NCBI GenBank assembly: GCA_947371755.1
Contig: CANBQT010000004.1
Coordinates: 1-64,000, forward strand
Source: Chitinophagaceae bacterium
GTDB lineage: Bacteria; Bacteroidota; Bacteroidia; Chitinophagales; Chitinophagaceae
Reading direction: 5' to 3'
DNA length: 64,000 bases
Each line of letters begins with the position of its first letter. Within the stretch, counting starts at the first letter, position 1. A program made the position numbers and the translations under genes. Under the pieces are notes generated by a model. It was not told the DNA's origin, did no database searches, and saw only the letters and a list, made by a program, of their open reading frames with translations. Of the stretch, positions 9,680-18,188 are shown piece after piece.

Positions 9680-11044
9680 TTAGTTATTAGGCGATCCTGC
9701 ATCGATCCATTTTTTAAATTGAGCAATTTGGCAAGCAGATAATTGTGCTTGGTTCTTTGGCATTGCAGAATAACCCAAATCGTGATTCACTGAGCCATAT
9801 AGTCTTCCATTAGTAGCATATACTTTTACAGAGGTATAGGTTGAAAGATCGATACTTCCTCCACTTGATGCTGCCGAAGTAGCACTATGACAGCCGATAC
9901 AATAAGTGGTAATTAAAGGTGCTATACCTTTTGAATAAGTTGAAGTAGTATCACAGCTGGTACAGAAATTATTTTTAGCACCCTGATTGATCCAGGTTTG
10001 TACCTGAGTTAATTGTGCAGTAGTATATTTTGCAATGGGGCTTCTTGGCATACTTCCACTTTTCGTGATGGTATACAAAGTGCTACCAGCTGCATTACCT
10101 GCAGTTACATATCTGGTGATATTCGCATAAGTTACTAGTACAACGCCACTGGCTTTTGTAACTGCATCATGGCAACCTGCCATTGAGCAAGTTTGTGCAA
10201 TAAGTGGGGCAATTGTATTTTGAAAATAAACGGTATCCTTACTACAATTTGACGTTGGTGTAGGAGGAGGAGTAGTTGGTGGCGGTGCAACAACTACAGT
10301 TGATGTATCATTTTTAGCACCTGCTCCAATCCATTTTGTGAATTGTGTGATTTCACATGCGGATAGTTGCGCCATACCTTTTGGCATTGCCGAATATCCT
10401 ACAGAATGAGTAATAGATCCAAGTAACTTACCATTATTAGCATATGCCTGAACTACTGCGAACAGTGTTAAATCAATGCCACCATTTTGCGCATTTCCTG
10501 CACTATGACAAGTGATACAATTTGTTTTCAAGAGTGGAGCGATAGTAGTGCTGAATAAGAATTTTGTAGTATCGCAGGTTGCAGGTGGTAGAACCACAAC
10601 AGTCGCTGTATCGTTTTTCGCACCGCCAGCAATCCATTTTGAAACCTGTGTAAGCTGACAAGCACTTAACTGTGCACCACCTTTAGGCATTGCAGAGTAT
10701 CCAGCGCTATGATTAATCGAACCCCAGAATCTTCCGTTAGATACGTAAGGTAAGATTTTGGCATAAGTAGAAAGATCGATGGAACCACCGGATGATGCAG
10801 CACTCGCAGCACTATGACAAACATCACAATTGGTCTTTACTATTTGACTAATAACGGTGCTGTAATTATAGGTGGTGGTATCGCAACTGGAAGTTCCAGT
10901 TCCCCCTGCTAAACCAGTTGATCCTGTACTGCCAGAAACACCAGTAACACCTGGTATTGGCAATGGTATTTCGTGTACGCAGGCAATGGCCACTATCGCA
11001 GTAACCATCACAATTGGAATAGCTCGGGACAAAAGCTTGTTCAT
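9680..11044 (-). CDS. Tetraheme lipoprotein with four tandem cytochrome-like repeats
   Basis: 454 aa. N-terminal signal with a possible lipobox (AIAC, Cys22), a short collagen-like G-x-T/S linker (about 32-50), then four repeats of about 95-105 residues. Heme motifs are C73-DV-CH77, C176-IT-CH180, C286-SMAG-CH292 (an unusual CX4CH) and C382-IG-CH386. Each repeat opens with a CDTT-like cysteine. Repeats 1, 2 and 4 carry YSAMPK (probable distal Met) and LSAC. Repeat 3 has GSMPR instead and lacks the LSAC cysteine. Proline/threonine linkers separate repeats 2 and 3. It is likely a surface or periplasmic electron carrier and is the first gene of the five-gene cluster. Confidence 0.75.
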   Translation of the reverse strand: MNKLLSRAIPIVMVTAIVAIACVHEIPLPIPGVTGVSGSTGSTGLAGGTGTSSCDTTTYNYSTVISQIVKTNCDVCHSAASAASSGGSIDLSTYAKILPYVSNGRFWGSINHSAGYSAMPKGGAQLSACQLTQVSKWIAGGAKNDTATVVVLPPATCDTTKFLFSTTIAPLLKTNCITCHSAGNAQNGGIDLTLFAVVQAYANNGKLLGSITHSVGYSAMPKGMAQLSACEITQFTKWIGAGAKNDTSTVVVAPPPTTPPPTPTSNCSKDTVYFQNTIAPLIAQTCSMAGCHDAVTKASGVVLVTYANITRYVTAGNAAGSTLYTITKSGSMPRSPIAKYTTAQLTQVQTWINQGAKNNFCTSCDTTSTYSKGIAPLITTYCIGCHSATSAASSGGSIDLSTYTSVKVYATNGRLYGSVNHDLGYSAMPKNQAQLSACQIAQFKKWIDAGSPNN

Positions 11045-11544
11045 AGAGTGGTAATTTAAGATGTATAAGTTGAGTAGAATTTTGTCATCGGCTATAGATT
11101 GTTAGAAAATATCGTGCCAAGATTTGCGAGGTTTTCACCCTTTTTTTTGTTTAATGTTTTTTTTTTAGGTGCACATTTAATTAATGTTCAACATTTATGT
11201 ATGATTTTTTATCATGATGATTTTTTTAATTTCATATAATGCTATACATACAATCAAAGTAATAGTTTGGTTGGGTAACTGTTCAAGAATCAATTGGGTA
11301 GGTTTTGTTTTAGGGATATAGCAATGCCATTAAGTTTTCACTATTTCATAGTAGATAGGGGTTTACAATAAAACGTTGCCTGACGGATTAATAATTTTAA
11401 AAATTTTTTGATTTCAGGTTTGCAATGATATCAAATTGATTTTTAATTATATGTGCGTGACCATAATTTGCAACATCATGCTTATTTAATATCGCAATAA
11501 CCTTGCTTGAAGCAATTTTGATGCTGAAGATTGTGCTTATAATA
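11045..11544. other. 500-base AT-rich intergenic region
   Basis: This lies upstream of the tetraheme lipoprotein gene and downstream of the DUF5723-like gene (both minus). It holds several long T runs (11150-11166, 11206-11227) and a weak ATGAT-T5-ATCAT hairpin near 11201-11215. I find no convincing open frame, no RNA gene and no clean TAnnTTTG box on the minus strand. The best -7-like element is TATTTTCT near 11106-11113. Confidence 0.5.
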
Positions 11545-12984
11545 TTATTCTGGACAGTCAAATCTGCTCATTACCTTTCGTTTATTAAAAGGATGAACAC
11601 TTAGCATGAGGTATCCTCCTCCGTTCAAAGTATTCACAGCTTTTTTTAATGCTACATTATGAACTCCAATGGTAAGTGGTCCTAATTTTACAGCAGCCCC
11701 CATCCAAAGTCTTCCCTGAGTGGTATATTGAACAGGTAAGTAAATGCCCCACAGAATAGTTTCCCAGCGAGGGGTGATGGTTAATAGATTTGTTTCTCTG
11801 GTTAGTATTTTTTTATAAGACCCTGAAGAATAAAAATTAATGTTTAGCTGGCCATTCACAGCAAAATGGTTCCCTAAGTTTTTATCTGCGTTTAAAATCA
11901 TTTTGGTAGGTCTGCTGATGCTGAATTTACCAGGTAGAGAGTCGTATGCCGTAAACATACTTTTTAGTGAATCTTTCACATCAGAGATGGAAGAAAAACT
12001 GGAAGTCTTAACATCCAACACTCCATCTGTTAGTCTAAATATCGGATTATAAAAATTGCCAGAATAGATACTTGTATTAAAAGTGTTTTTGCCGAGGTCC
12101 ATCAAACTGAATCCAAATTTCCAGGAATAGTTTGTGGGAGTGTGTGGATTGCTTTCGGTATTTGTAATGTCGTAAATACTATATTCTAAACCTAGGTTTA
12201 AACCAATGTTGGTTTGACTATTATTAATAATTTCTGAGAGTGTTTTTTGTTTGCCTGTATTGGGAAGATCGTAGTTGCTGGTATAGGCATATTGCGCCCC
12301 TCCTTGAGTTATAATATAGCCCGTGTCGTTATTGGCAGGAACCAGAAATTCTTCAAAAATTATTTTGTTGACCTTTCCTTGAAATCCTGAAATTGCTTTG
12401 GCAATATTCAATGTAATTCCTCCTGTTAATCTAGTACGATCTGTTTCCTGTAAAACCTGCGCATAATTTAAGTTCATTTCTATCCAGCCAAGATGTGTCA
12501 TAAATCCTTCTAAGAATGGGGTAGTGCGATTCATTCGAAAGAAGCTATAACCAGAAGTAAGTGTGTCGCTTGCAAAAATGGATGAAGTTTTTAAGTGATT
12601 ATACATTCGTCCCCTGAATCCAATTCCAAATGCATGTTTCTCGTCGATCTTGTAACTAAAATTAAAGAGATTGAGGTCTAAGTTTTGGTGACCATAATAG
12701 CTATTGGAACCTTCTTTGAAATTTATTTTAGTACTACCTGTGAGGCTATTTGGATTGGAAATATTTTTTGAAAGAATAATATTATTAGTAGTTATAGTGG
12801 TTTGGAAGGAAAAAAGATTAAGGTCCCACTTATACACTGAGTTAACACCTGATGCAGGGTTATTGAAAATACCCACTGCTCCGGCATACGCTGATCCATT
12901 GGTAGCATGGTAATTTTGAGCTCCTGTTTGTAAATAGCAAAAACAAAGAAATCCAATTAAACAATATATTATCCGAAGGTTCAT
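11545..12984 (-). CDS. DUF5723-like outer-membrane protein
   Basis: 479 aa with a signal peptide (residues 1-22, ending TGAQ). After it come the NGSAYAGAVGIFNNPASGVNS motif and many amphipathic strands rich in Asn, Ser, Thr and aromatic residues, ending in short strand-like repeats (GPLTIGVHNVAL, GGGYLMLSVHPF). This pattern matches the DUF5723 group of predicted outer-membrane barrels, related in style to FadL/PorV-like proteins with an Asn-Pro-Ala motif near the N-terminus. No substrate can be proposed. It is monocistronic, with gaps of 450-500 bases on both sides. Confidence 0.6.
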   Translation of the reverse strand: MNLRIIYCLIGFLCFCYLQTGAQNYHATNGSAYAGAVGIFNNPASGVNSVYKWDLNLFSFQTTITTNNIILSKNISNPNSLTGSTKINFKEGSNSYYGHQNLDLNLFNFSYKIDEKHAFGIGFRGRMYNHLKTSSIFASDTLTSGYSFFRMNRTTPFLEGFMTHLGWIEMNLNYAQVLQETDRTRLTGGITLNIAKAISGFQGKVNKIIFEEFLVPANNDTGYIITQGGAQYAYTSNYDLPNTGKQKTLSEIINNSQTNIGLNLGLEYSIYDITNTESNPHTPTNYSWKFGFSLMDLGKNTFNTSIYSGNFYNPIFRLTDGVLDVKTSSFSSISDVKDSLKSMFTAYDSLPGKFSISRPTKMILNADKNLGNHFAVNGQLNINFYSSGSYKKILTRETNLLTITPRWETILWGIYLPVQYTTQGRLWMGAAVKLGPLTIGVHNVALKKAVNTLNGGGYLMLSVHPFNKRKVMSRFDCPE

Positions 12985-13147
12985 TTCCTTAATCCTTAAA
13001 ATTCATTTTAATCTATTATTAGATACCGCAAAAGCAAGTTTTGCTACCTGGCCTTCCATAATAATGTATTGGAAAGTTGGGCCGATTAATAAACGATAAA
13101 AGATTGAAAAAATTGGTAAGCTGTAATCGGTTTTTCATGACATTAAT

Positions 13148-13250
13148 AAAAAGACCCCTGTAGAAACAGGGGTCGTCTTCGATTGCTTGCCATATAAGAA
13201 AAGAGGTAATTCAGTTTTATGTGATCCGGTATCTTCCGTTTCATTGACAA
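13148..13250 (-). ncRNA. Candidate small RNA with its own promoter and terminator
   Basis: On the minus strand a perfect -7 box TATCTTTG (13253-13260) is followed about 75 nt later by a strong intrinsic terminator (GACCCCTG / CAGGGGTC, 13153-13174, then TTTTTAT). The implied transcript is about 100 nt. A CGG-AAGATA-CCG hairpin lies near its 5' end. The -33 element is weak. A 33-codon frame starting ATGAAACGG runs into the terminator stem and past it, which makes it a poor protein candidate. I do not recognise the family (it is not SRP RNA, and is shorter than typical 6S RNA). Confidence 0.4.
13153..13174 (-). terminator. Minus-strand intrinsic terminator
   Basis: A perfect 8-bp stem (GACCCCTG at 13153-13160, CAGGGGTC at 13167-13174) with a 6-nt loop, followed on the minus strand by TTTTTAT. 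It lies 260 bases beyond the stop of the aminotransferase gene, so it may instead end the short transcript that starts near 13250. Confidence 0.8.
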
Positions 13251-13252
13251 AT

Positions 13253-13260
13253 CAAAGATA
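13253..13260 (-). promoter_or_regulatory. -7 box (TATCTTTG) of a possible small RNA
   Basis: An exact match to the Bacteroidota -7 consensus TAnnTTTG on the minus strand. No good TTTG is present 18-21 bases further upstream, so the promoter would be moderate in strength. Confidence 0.45.
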
Positions 13261-13434
13261 GGGATTTAATTCTAATTCATAGTAATAAATTTAATAATTC
13301 AACATATTTATTTATTTTTTATGTAAAAAACGTAGAATAAATTGGAAAATATTAATATTAAATTATTTGTTATATATTATTTTAAAGAATCGTAAAGGGC
13401 TAAATAAAATCGAAAAATTATAAAATATTGAAAA

Positions 13435-14631
13435 TCAATTAGTTTTGCCGGGATATTGTTTTAAGGCTTTCGAAAGCAGGTTCATAGAAGAATTTATATC
13501 ATTTAAATTTAATACGTATGCAATTCTTACTTCTTGTTTACCCAGGCCAGGTGTGCCATAGAAACCAGAGGCAGGAGCAAGCATCACTGTTTCCCCATTG
13601 TCTTCAAAACTTTCCAATAACCACTGACAAAAAATATCCGCATCATCCACAGGTAATTTGGCCATTGCATAAAAAGCACCGCCAGGATTGGGACAAAAAA
13701 CTCCTTCCATTTCATTCAATCGTTTAACCAGCAGGTCTCTTCTCATTTTATATTCAGCCTTTGTGGTGTCAAAGTAATTGGAGGGAAGGTCAATGGCAGC
13801 TTCTCCAGCAATTTGTGCAAAACTGGGTGGGCTAAGTCTTGCCTGTGCAAATTTCATCACTGCTTCCATCAGCTTAGCATTTTTACAAACGAAAGCACCA
13901 ATTCTTCCACCACAAGCACTATACCTTTTACTAATGGTATCCATGATAATTACATGCTCATCCACGCCCGTTAAATGAAGGGCACTGATTTGTTTGCCTT
14001 CATAGCAGAATTCTCTATAGGCTTCATCAGAAAACAAATACAGATCGTATTTAAGAATGAGGGTTTTTAATTGTTCCATTTCCTCTTTACTATACAAATA
14101 GCCCGTTGGGTTATTTGGGTTACAGATAACAATGGCTTTTGTTTTGGAAGTGATTTTTGCTTCAAAATCAGCAATAGGTGGAAGAGCAAATCCATTTTCA
14201 ATGCCGGAAGTGATTGGAATAACTTTTACCCCTGCGGCCACTGCAAAGCCATTATAATTCGCATAGAAGGGTTCTGGGATAATCACTTCATCCCCCGCGT
14301 CTAAACAGGCCAGAAAACCAAACTGTATAGCTTCACTACCGCCGGTTGTGATGATGATCTGATTTTCATTTACATCAATTCCTACAGAGGCATAGTAAGA
14401 AACTAATTTTTTTCGATAGCTCTCATTGCCAGCACTGTGACTATATTCCAACACTTTGAAGTTACTGTTTCGCACTGCATCCAAAACCATTTTCGGAGTT
14501 TCAATATCAGGTTGCCCAATATTTAGATGGTACACCTTTAATCCTCTTTTTTTTGCTGCTTCAGCGAAGGGAACTAATTTTCTGATGGGTGATGCAGGCA
14601 TTGCCTGACCTCTATGACTGATGTTTAACAT
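13435..14631 (-). CDS. Class I/II pyridoxal-phosphate aminotransferase (aspartate aminotransferase-like)
   Basis: 398 aa, the normal length for fold-type I aminotransferases. Signatures include LNIGQPDIETP, TTGGSEAIQFGF, CNPNNPTGYLYS and SDEAYREFCY. The PLP lysine is K235 in DTISKRYS, and GGRIG supplies the phosphate-contacting Arg. Likely reaction: amino-group transfer between aspartate or an aromatic/branched amino acid and 2-oxoglutarate. The exact substrate is not determinable here. It is monocistronic, separated by a strong terminator from the DUF1573 pair upstream. Confidence 0.85.
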   Translation of the reverse strand: MLNISHRGQAMPASPIRKLVPFAEAAKKRGLKVYHLNIGQPDIETPKMVLDAVRNSNFKVLEYSHSAGNESYRKKLVSYYASVGIDVNENQIIITTGGSEAIQFGFLACLDAGDEVIIPEPFYANYNGFAVAAGVKVIPITSGIENGFALPPIADFEAKITSKTKAIVICNPNNPTGYLYSKEEMEQLKTLILKYDLYLFSDEAYREFCYEGKQISALHLTGVDEHVIIMDTISKRYSACGGRIGAFVCKNAKLMEAVMKFAQARLSPPSFAQIAGEAAIDLPSNYFDTTKAEYKMRRDLLVKRLNEMEGVFCPNPGGAFYAMAKLPVDDADIFCQWLLESFEDNGETVMLAPASGFYGTPGLGKQEVRIAYVLNLNDINSSMNLLSKALKQYPGKTN

Positions 14632-14666
14632 AATACAAAGATACTTGCCGTGGGTGCATACACAAA

Positions 14667-14698
14667 AGAAAAGCGTAACGAAATCGTTACGCTTTTCT
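14667..14698 (-). terminator. Strong terminator after the DUF1573 pair
   Basis: A 14-bp perfect stem (14667-14680 and 14685-14698, core GCGTAACG / CGTTACGC) with loop AAAT. On the minus strand it ends in CTTTTCTTTTGTG. It separates the DUF1573 genes from the aminotransferase start only 35 bases away. Confidence 0.85.
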
Positions 14699-14721
14699 AA
14701 AAATATTCAAAAAAATAAAAT

Positions 14722-15111
14722 CTATGATTTTGCTTTTGCTTCCTTTTTATCTGAAGCCACTTCACCTTCTAAAGTTAGAATATAGGGTTGGTTACTATTT
14801 GTGAATTTAACATTCACAGATTTTTTGAAAACTCCCTCTACTGCAGCATTATAAGTTACTTTAATGGTGCTTTTTTGTCCTTTTGGAAGCGCATCCTGAC
14901 GATATTCCGGCGTAGTACAACCACAATCTGCATTTGCAAATTCAATCACAATTGGTTTAGTAGAAACGTTCTTGTATTCAAATACAAAACTTACAGGCAC
15001 CCCTTTTTTTACTTTCCCGAATTTATGATTGGTTTCCTTGAATTCAACACCTGTTTGTGCCAATGCGATCTGACCTATCAAAATACTCAAAACAAACAAA
15101 ATTCTTTTCAT
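14722..15111 (-). CDS. DUF1573 domain secreted protein (second of a tandem pair)
   Basis: 129 aa with a signal peptide (residues 1-19, ending LAQ), then one immunoglobulin-like DUF1573 domain: FKETNHKFGKVKKG at the start, NADCGCTTPEYRQ in the middle, then GQKSTIKVTYN. The conserved C-G-C-T-T-P motif is present. The C-terminus is a short Lys/Ala-rich tail. It is a paralogue of the gene 12 bases upstream in transcription order. The domain is common in Bacteroidota envelopes. Function is unknown, and a role as a periplasmic scaffold or in protein-protein contacts is speculative. Confidence 0.85.
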   Translation of the reverse strand: MKRILFVLSILIGQIALAQTGVEFKETNHKFGKVKKGVPVSFVFEYKNVSTKPIVIEFANADCGCTTPEYRQDALPKGQKSTIKVTYNAAVEGVFKKSVNVKFTNSNQPYILTLEGEVASDKKEAKAKS

Positions 15112-15123
15112 ATCAGGGATTGT

Positions 15124-15579
15124 TTAATTTTTAGTGCTGATTTTCTGAGTTGCTGTAGCTGGAGCTGGTGGCGGCGTATCTTGAACACCCTCTCCACTGA
15201 AAGTGAATTTCTTGGTTAACCCTCCTGTAAAATACACATCTGTATAACGAGTAAAAGCGCCAATTACACTGCCATTGAAACGAATCGTCATTTTAACAGT
15301 TTGTCCTGGTCCGAATTTTTCATTTGGAACAAAACTTGGCGTAGTGCAACCGCAACCTGGTTGTGCATTTAAAATGGAGAGACTATCTTTTCCGATATTC
15401 TTCATTTCAACGACATATTCTACCGGCTTACCAAAAATGATTTTTCCAAAACTATAAGTGTCGTTTTTGAAAGCAATTTGAGCATTTACGTCTTTTGCTG
15501 GTGCAACTGGAGTAGTTGTTTGGCTAAATCCAAGAACCACTACAAATAGTGCTACAACCATTACATACATTTTCTTCAT
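15124..15579 (-). CDS. DUF1573 domain secreted protein (first of a tandem pair)
   Basis: 151 aa with a signal peptide (residues 1-19, ending FSQ), then a DUF1573 domain with KNDTYSFGKIIFGKP and AQPGCGCTTPSFVPN. It has a Pro/Ala-rich C-terminal stretch. It shares layout and the CGCTTP core with the downstream gene, which indicates local duplication. A TACTTTTA box at 15597-15604 on the minus strand, about 18 bases before the ATG, is a plausible -7 element for the pair. Confidence 0.85.
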   Translation of the reverse strand: MKKMYVMVVALFVVVLGFSQTTTPVAPAKDVNAQIAFKNDTYSFGKIIFGKPVEYVVEMKNIGKDSLSILNAQPGCGCTTPSFVPNEKFGPGQTVKMTIRFNGSVIGAFTRYTDVYFTGGLTKKFTFSGEGVQDTPPPAPATATQKISTKN

Positions 15580-15753
15580 AAAGTATTATTTATTCCTAAA
15601 AGTAGTGAATCTAAAATTTCTGAAAGTGGGATTAAGTTATTTTTAAGAGATTCTTGAAAAAAATGCGATAATGGGCTTAATTTGTTGGATAGTTTGAACT
15701 AAAAAAGCAGCTTTAAAATACTAATTTCTGTTAGTCTATTCGTTTACTAGTGT

Positions 15754-15761
15754 TATTTTTG
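15754..15761 (+). promoter_or_regulatory. -7 box (TATTTTTG) directly before the E1 start codon
   Basis: An exact TAnnTTTG match whose last base is 5 nt before the ATG at 15766. Transcription from it would begin at or next to the start codon, giving a nearly leaderless mRNA. No clear -33 TTTG is seen, so this is a candidate only. Confidence 0.4.
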
Positions 15762-15765
15762 ATAT

Positions 15766-18150
15766 ATGGAACTAAATACTTCTTTGGAGCAAACAAGCGA
15801 TATGCTGTCTTTTGAAGGCTTTCGTAAAGCCGTTTTAGAAGATTACCGTTTTGCAGTGGTCAGTCGCGAAACAAGTTTATTGGGAAGAAGAGAGGTTTTA
15901 ACTGGTAAAGCCAAGTTTGGCATTTTTGGAGATGGTAAAGAAGTTGCTCAGGTGGCAATGGCAAAATACTTTCAGCCAGGTGATTTTAGAAGTGGTTATT
16001 ACCGTGATCAAACTTTTATGTTCGCTACAGGGTTATCAACCGTAGAACAATATTTTTCTCAATTATATGCTGATATAAAAAATGATCCTTTTAGTGCTGG
16101 TCGACAAATGAGTTCACATTTTGCTACTCGCTTCGTAGATGATAACGGAAATTGGATGGATTTGGCCAATAGAAAAAATGTTTCCTCTGATATTGCTCCA
16201 ACTGCCGGACAAATGCCTCGTGCCTTAGGATTAGCATTTGCATCAAAATGCTTTCGCCAGTCGCAGGACCTTCGCAAATTGGATGCGTTAAGTCATAACG
16301 GAAATGAAATTAGTTTTTGCACAATAGGAGATGCTAGTACAACGGAAGGGCACTTTTTAGAAACCATCAATGCTGCAGGTGTTCTGCAGGTTCCATTGGC
16401 TGTATTTGTTTGGGATGATGGTTATGGTATTTCAGTTCCCACCAATTTTCAAACAACAAAAGGTTCTATCTCAGAAGCTTTAAAAGGGTTTGAGAAAAAA
16501 GCTGATACGAATGGAATTAGAATCTACAAAGTGAAAGCCTGGGATTATGCTGGAATGTGTGAAGTGTTTGAGGAAGCACTGCAGCGAGTTCGCGAAACCC
16601 ATGTGCCGGTATTATTTCATGTGGAAGAAGTAACACAACCGCAAGGCCATTCTACCAGTGGAAGTCAGGAAAGATATAAAAGTGCGGAAAGACTTGAATG
16701 GGAACGTGAATGGGATTGTATTAAAAAAATGCGTCAATGGGTTATAGACAATAATCTTGGATCCGACGAAGAACTAGTGGCCATTGAAACTGAAGCGAAA
16801 GAACATGTTCGAAATCAAAAAAACTCTGCCTGGGAAAAATATATTCATCCCATTAAAGAATTGGCAAACCGTGCAGCTTCTTTGATCCAGTCTACTGTGG
16901 TCAATGATATGGAAGTGTATAATCAGTTGCAGAAAATGGCAGATGATTTAGTTTCTAATCGTGAACCCCTGCGAAGAGATATCATGCGATCATTATCGAT
17001 CACCATGGAACTAGCACCTTATTCTCCCACAAAACAGGAAATAAAAGCCTATTACGATTATCTACTTTCTGAATACAATCATCAATATAATAGTCATTTA
17101 TATAACGAAGGACCTAAAAGTGCATTGAAGGTGGAACAAGTAAAACCTTTGGTTTCTTTTGATGCTCCACTGGTAAATGGTTTTGAAATTTTAAATAAAT
17201 ATTTCGACGCCCTTTTTACAACCAATCCTAAGGTATTTGCTTTTGGAGAAGACGTTGGACATATTGGAGATGTTAATCAGGGATTTGCAGGATTGCAAGA
17301 TAAACATGGCGGAGACAGAATCTTAGATACAGGAATCAGAGAATTGACCATCGTTGGACAAGCTATCGGTTTATCATTACGCGGACTTCGTCCGATTGCA
17401 GAAATACAATACCTCGACTATTTATTATATGGCCTGCAGCCTTTAAGCGATGATGTGGCAACCACACATTTTAGAACCAAGGGAATGCAAAGTGTTCCTT
17501 TGATTATTCGAACAAGGGGGCATCGTTTAGAAGGAATCTGGCATAGCGGATCACCTTTAGGTATGGTGATTAATGCCTTGCGTGGATTGTATGTTTGTGT
17601 TCCCAGAAATATGGCACAATCTGTAGGAATGTATAACACATTATTACAAGGGAATGACCCAGCTATTGTAATTGAGTGTTTGAATGGATATCGCTTGAAA
17701 GAGAAAATGCCTGCTAACTTATTGGAGTATACAACACCGTTGGGTATCCCAGAAGTAATCAGAGAGGGGCAAGACATTACGATTGTTTCATACGGATCTG
17801 TACTTCGAATCATTCAGGATGCAGCTGATCGTTTAGATAGAGATAATATTAGTTGCGAGATTGTTGACGTTCAGACTTTATTGCCTTTTGATATCAATCA
17901 TTCAATAGTTGAGTCGCTTAAGAAAACAAATCGTATCGTATTCATTGATGAAGATGTACCTGGTGGTGCTTCATCTTACATGTATAATCAAGTAATGGAA
18001 AAACAGGGTGGATATAATTGGTTGGATGTGAACCCAAGAACCATTACGAGTAAGCCTAATCGACCTGGTTATGGAAGTGATGGTGATTACTTTAGTAAAC
18101 CAAATGCGGAAGAAATCATTTCTGTTATAAAAGACATGATGAACGAATAA
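15766..18150 (+). CDS. 2-oxoacid (branched-chain) dehydrogenase E1, fused alpha and beta subunits
   Basis: 794 aa. Residues about 20-390 are the alpha part, with thiamine-diphosphate site GDASTTEGHF (about 188-197) and the HSTSGSQERYKS regulatory-loop-like segment. Residues about 460-794 are the beta part (FAFGEDVGHIGDVNQGF, DTGIRELTIVGQAIG, C-terminal transketolase domain with IVSYGSVLRI and DVQTLLPFD). The product would decarboxylate branched-chain 2-oxoacids or a related substrate and pass the acyl group to E2 lipoate. Single-chain alpha/beta fusions of this type are known in Bacteroidota. No E2 or E3 gene is present nearby, so the complex must be completed from elsewhere. Confidence 0.9.
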   Translation: MELNTSLEQTSDMLSFEGFRKAVLEDYRFAVVSRETSLLGRREVLTGKAKFGIFGDGKEVAQVAMAKYFQPGDFRSGYYRDQTFMFATGLSTVEQYFSQLYADIKNDPFSAGRQMSSHFATRFVDDNGNWMDLANRKNVSSDIAPTAGQMPRALGLAFASKCFRQSQDLRKLDALSHNGNEISFCTIGDASTTEGHFLETINAAGVLQVPLAVFVWDDGYGISVPTNFQTTKGSISEALKGFEKKADTNGIRIYKVKAWDYAGMCEVFEEALQRVRETHVPVLFHVEEVTQPQGHSTSGSQERYKSAERLEWEREWDCIKKMRQWVIDNNLGSDEELVAIETEAKEHVRNQKNSAWEKYIHPIKELANRAASLIQSTVVNDMEVYNQLQKMADDLVSNREPLRRDIMRSLSITMELAPYSPTKQEIKAYYDYLLSEYNHQYNSHLYNEGPKSALKVEQVKPLVSFDAPLVNGFEILNKYFDALFTTNPKVFAFGEDVGHIGDVNQGFAGLQDKHGGDRILDTGIRELTIVGQAIGLSLRGLRPIAEIQYLDYLLYGLQPLSDDVATTHFRTKGMQSVPLIIRTRGHRLEGIWHSGSPLGMVINALRGLYVCVPRNMAQSVGMYNTLLQGNDPAIVIECLNGYRLKEKMPANLLEYTTPLGIPEVIREGQDITIVSYGSVLRIIQDAADRLDRDNISCEIVDVQTLLPFDINHSIVESLKKTNRIVFIDEDVPGGASSYMYNQVMEKQGGYNWLDVNPRTITSKPNRPGYGSDGDYFSKPNAEEIISVIKDMMNE

Positions 18151-18188
18151 TATTCAGCAAAAAGATTGTCAAAAAACAATAAAAATTA

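Noticed and set aside
11502..11514. TTGCTTGAAGCAA palindrome behind the DUF5723-like gene
   Set aside because: The loop would be one base, so it is not a terminator. It is a single copy, with no promoter nearby.
13028..13044. GCAAAA-GCAAG-TTTTGC inverted repeat near the DUF5723-like gene
   Set aside because: A 6-bp A/T-rich arm with no U-run or promoter context. It could easily be chance.
13150..13250. 33-codon frame starting ATGAAACGG on the minus strand
   Set aside because: It runs through the terminator stem, so a complete mRNA would not support it. An RNA product fits better.
17418..17813. Open frame of about 131 codons on the minus strand within the E1 gene
   Set aside because: It is opposite a conserved beta-subunit region. 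No promoter or domain signature is present.
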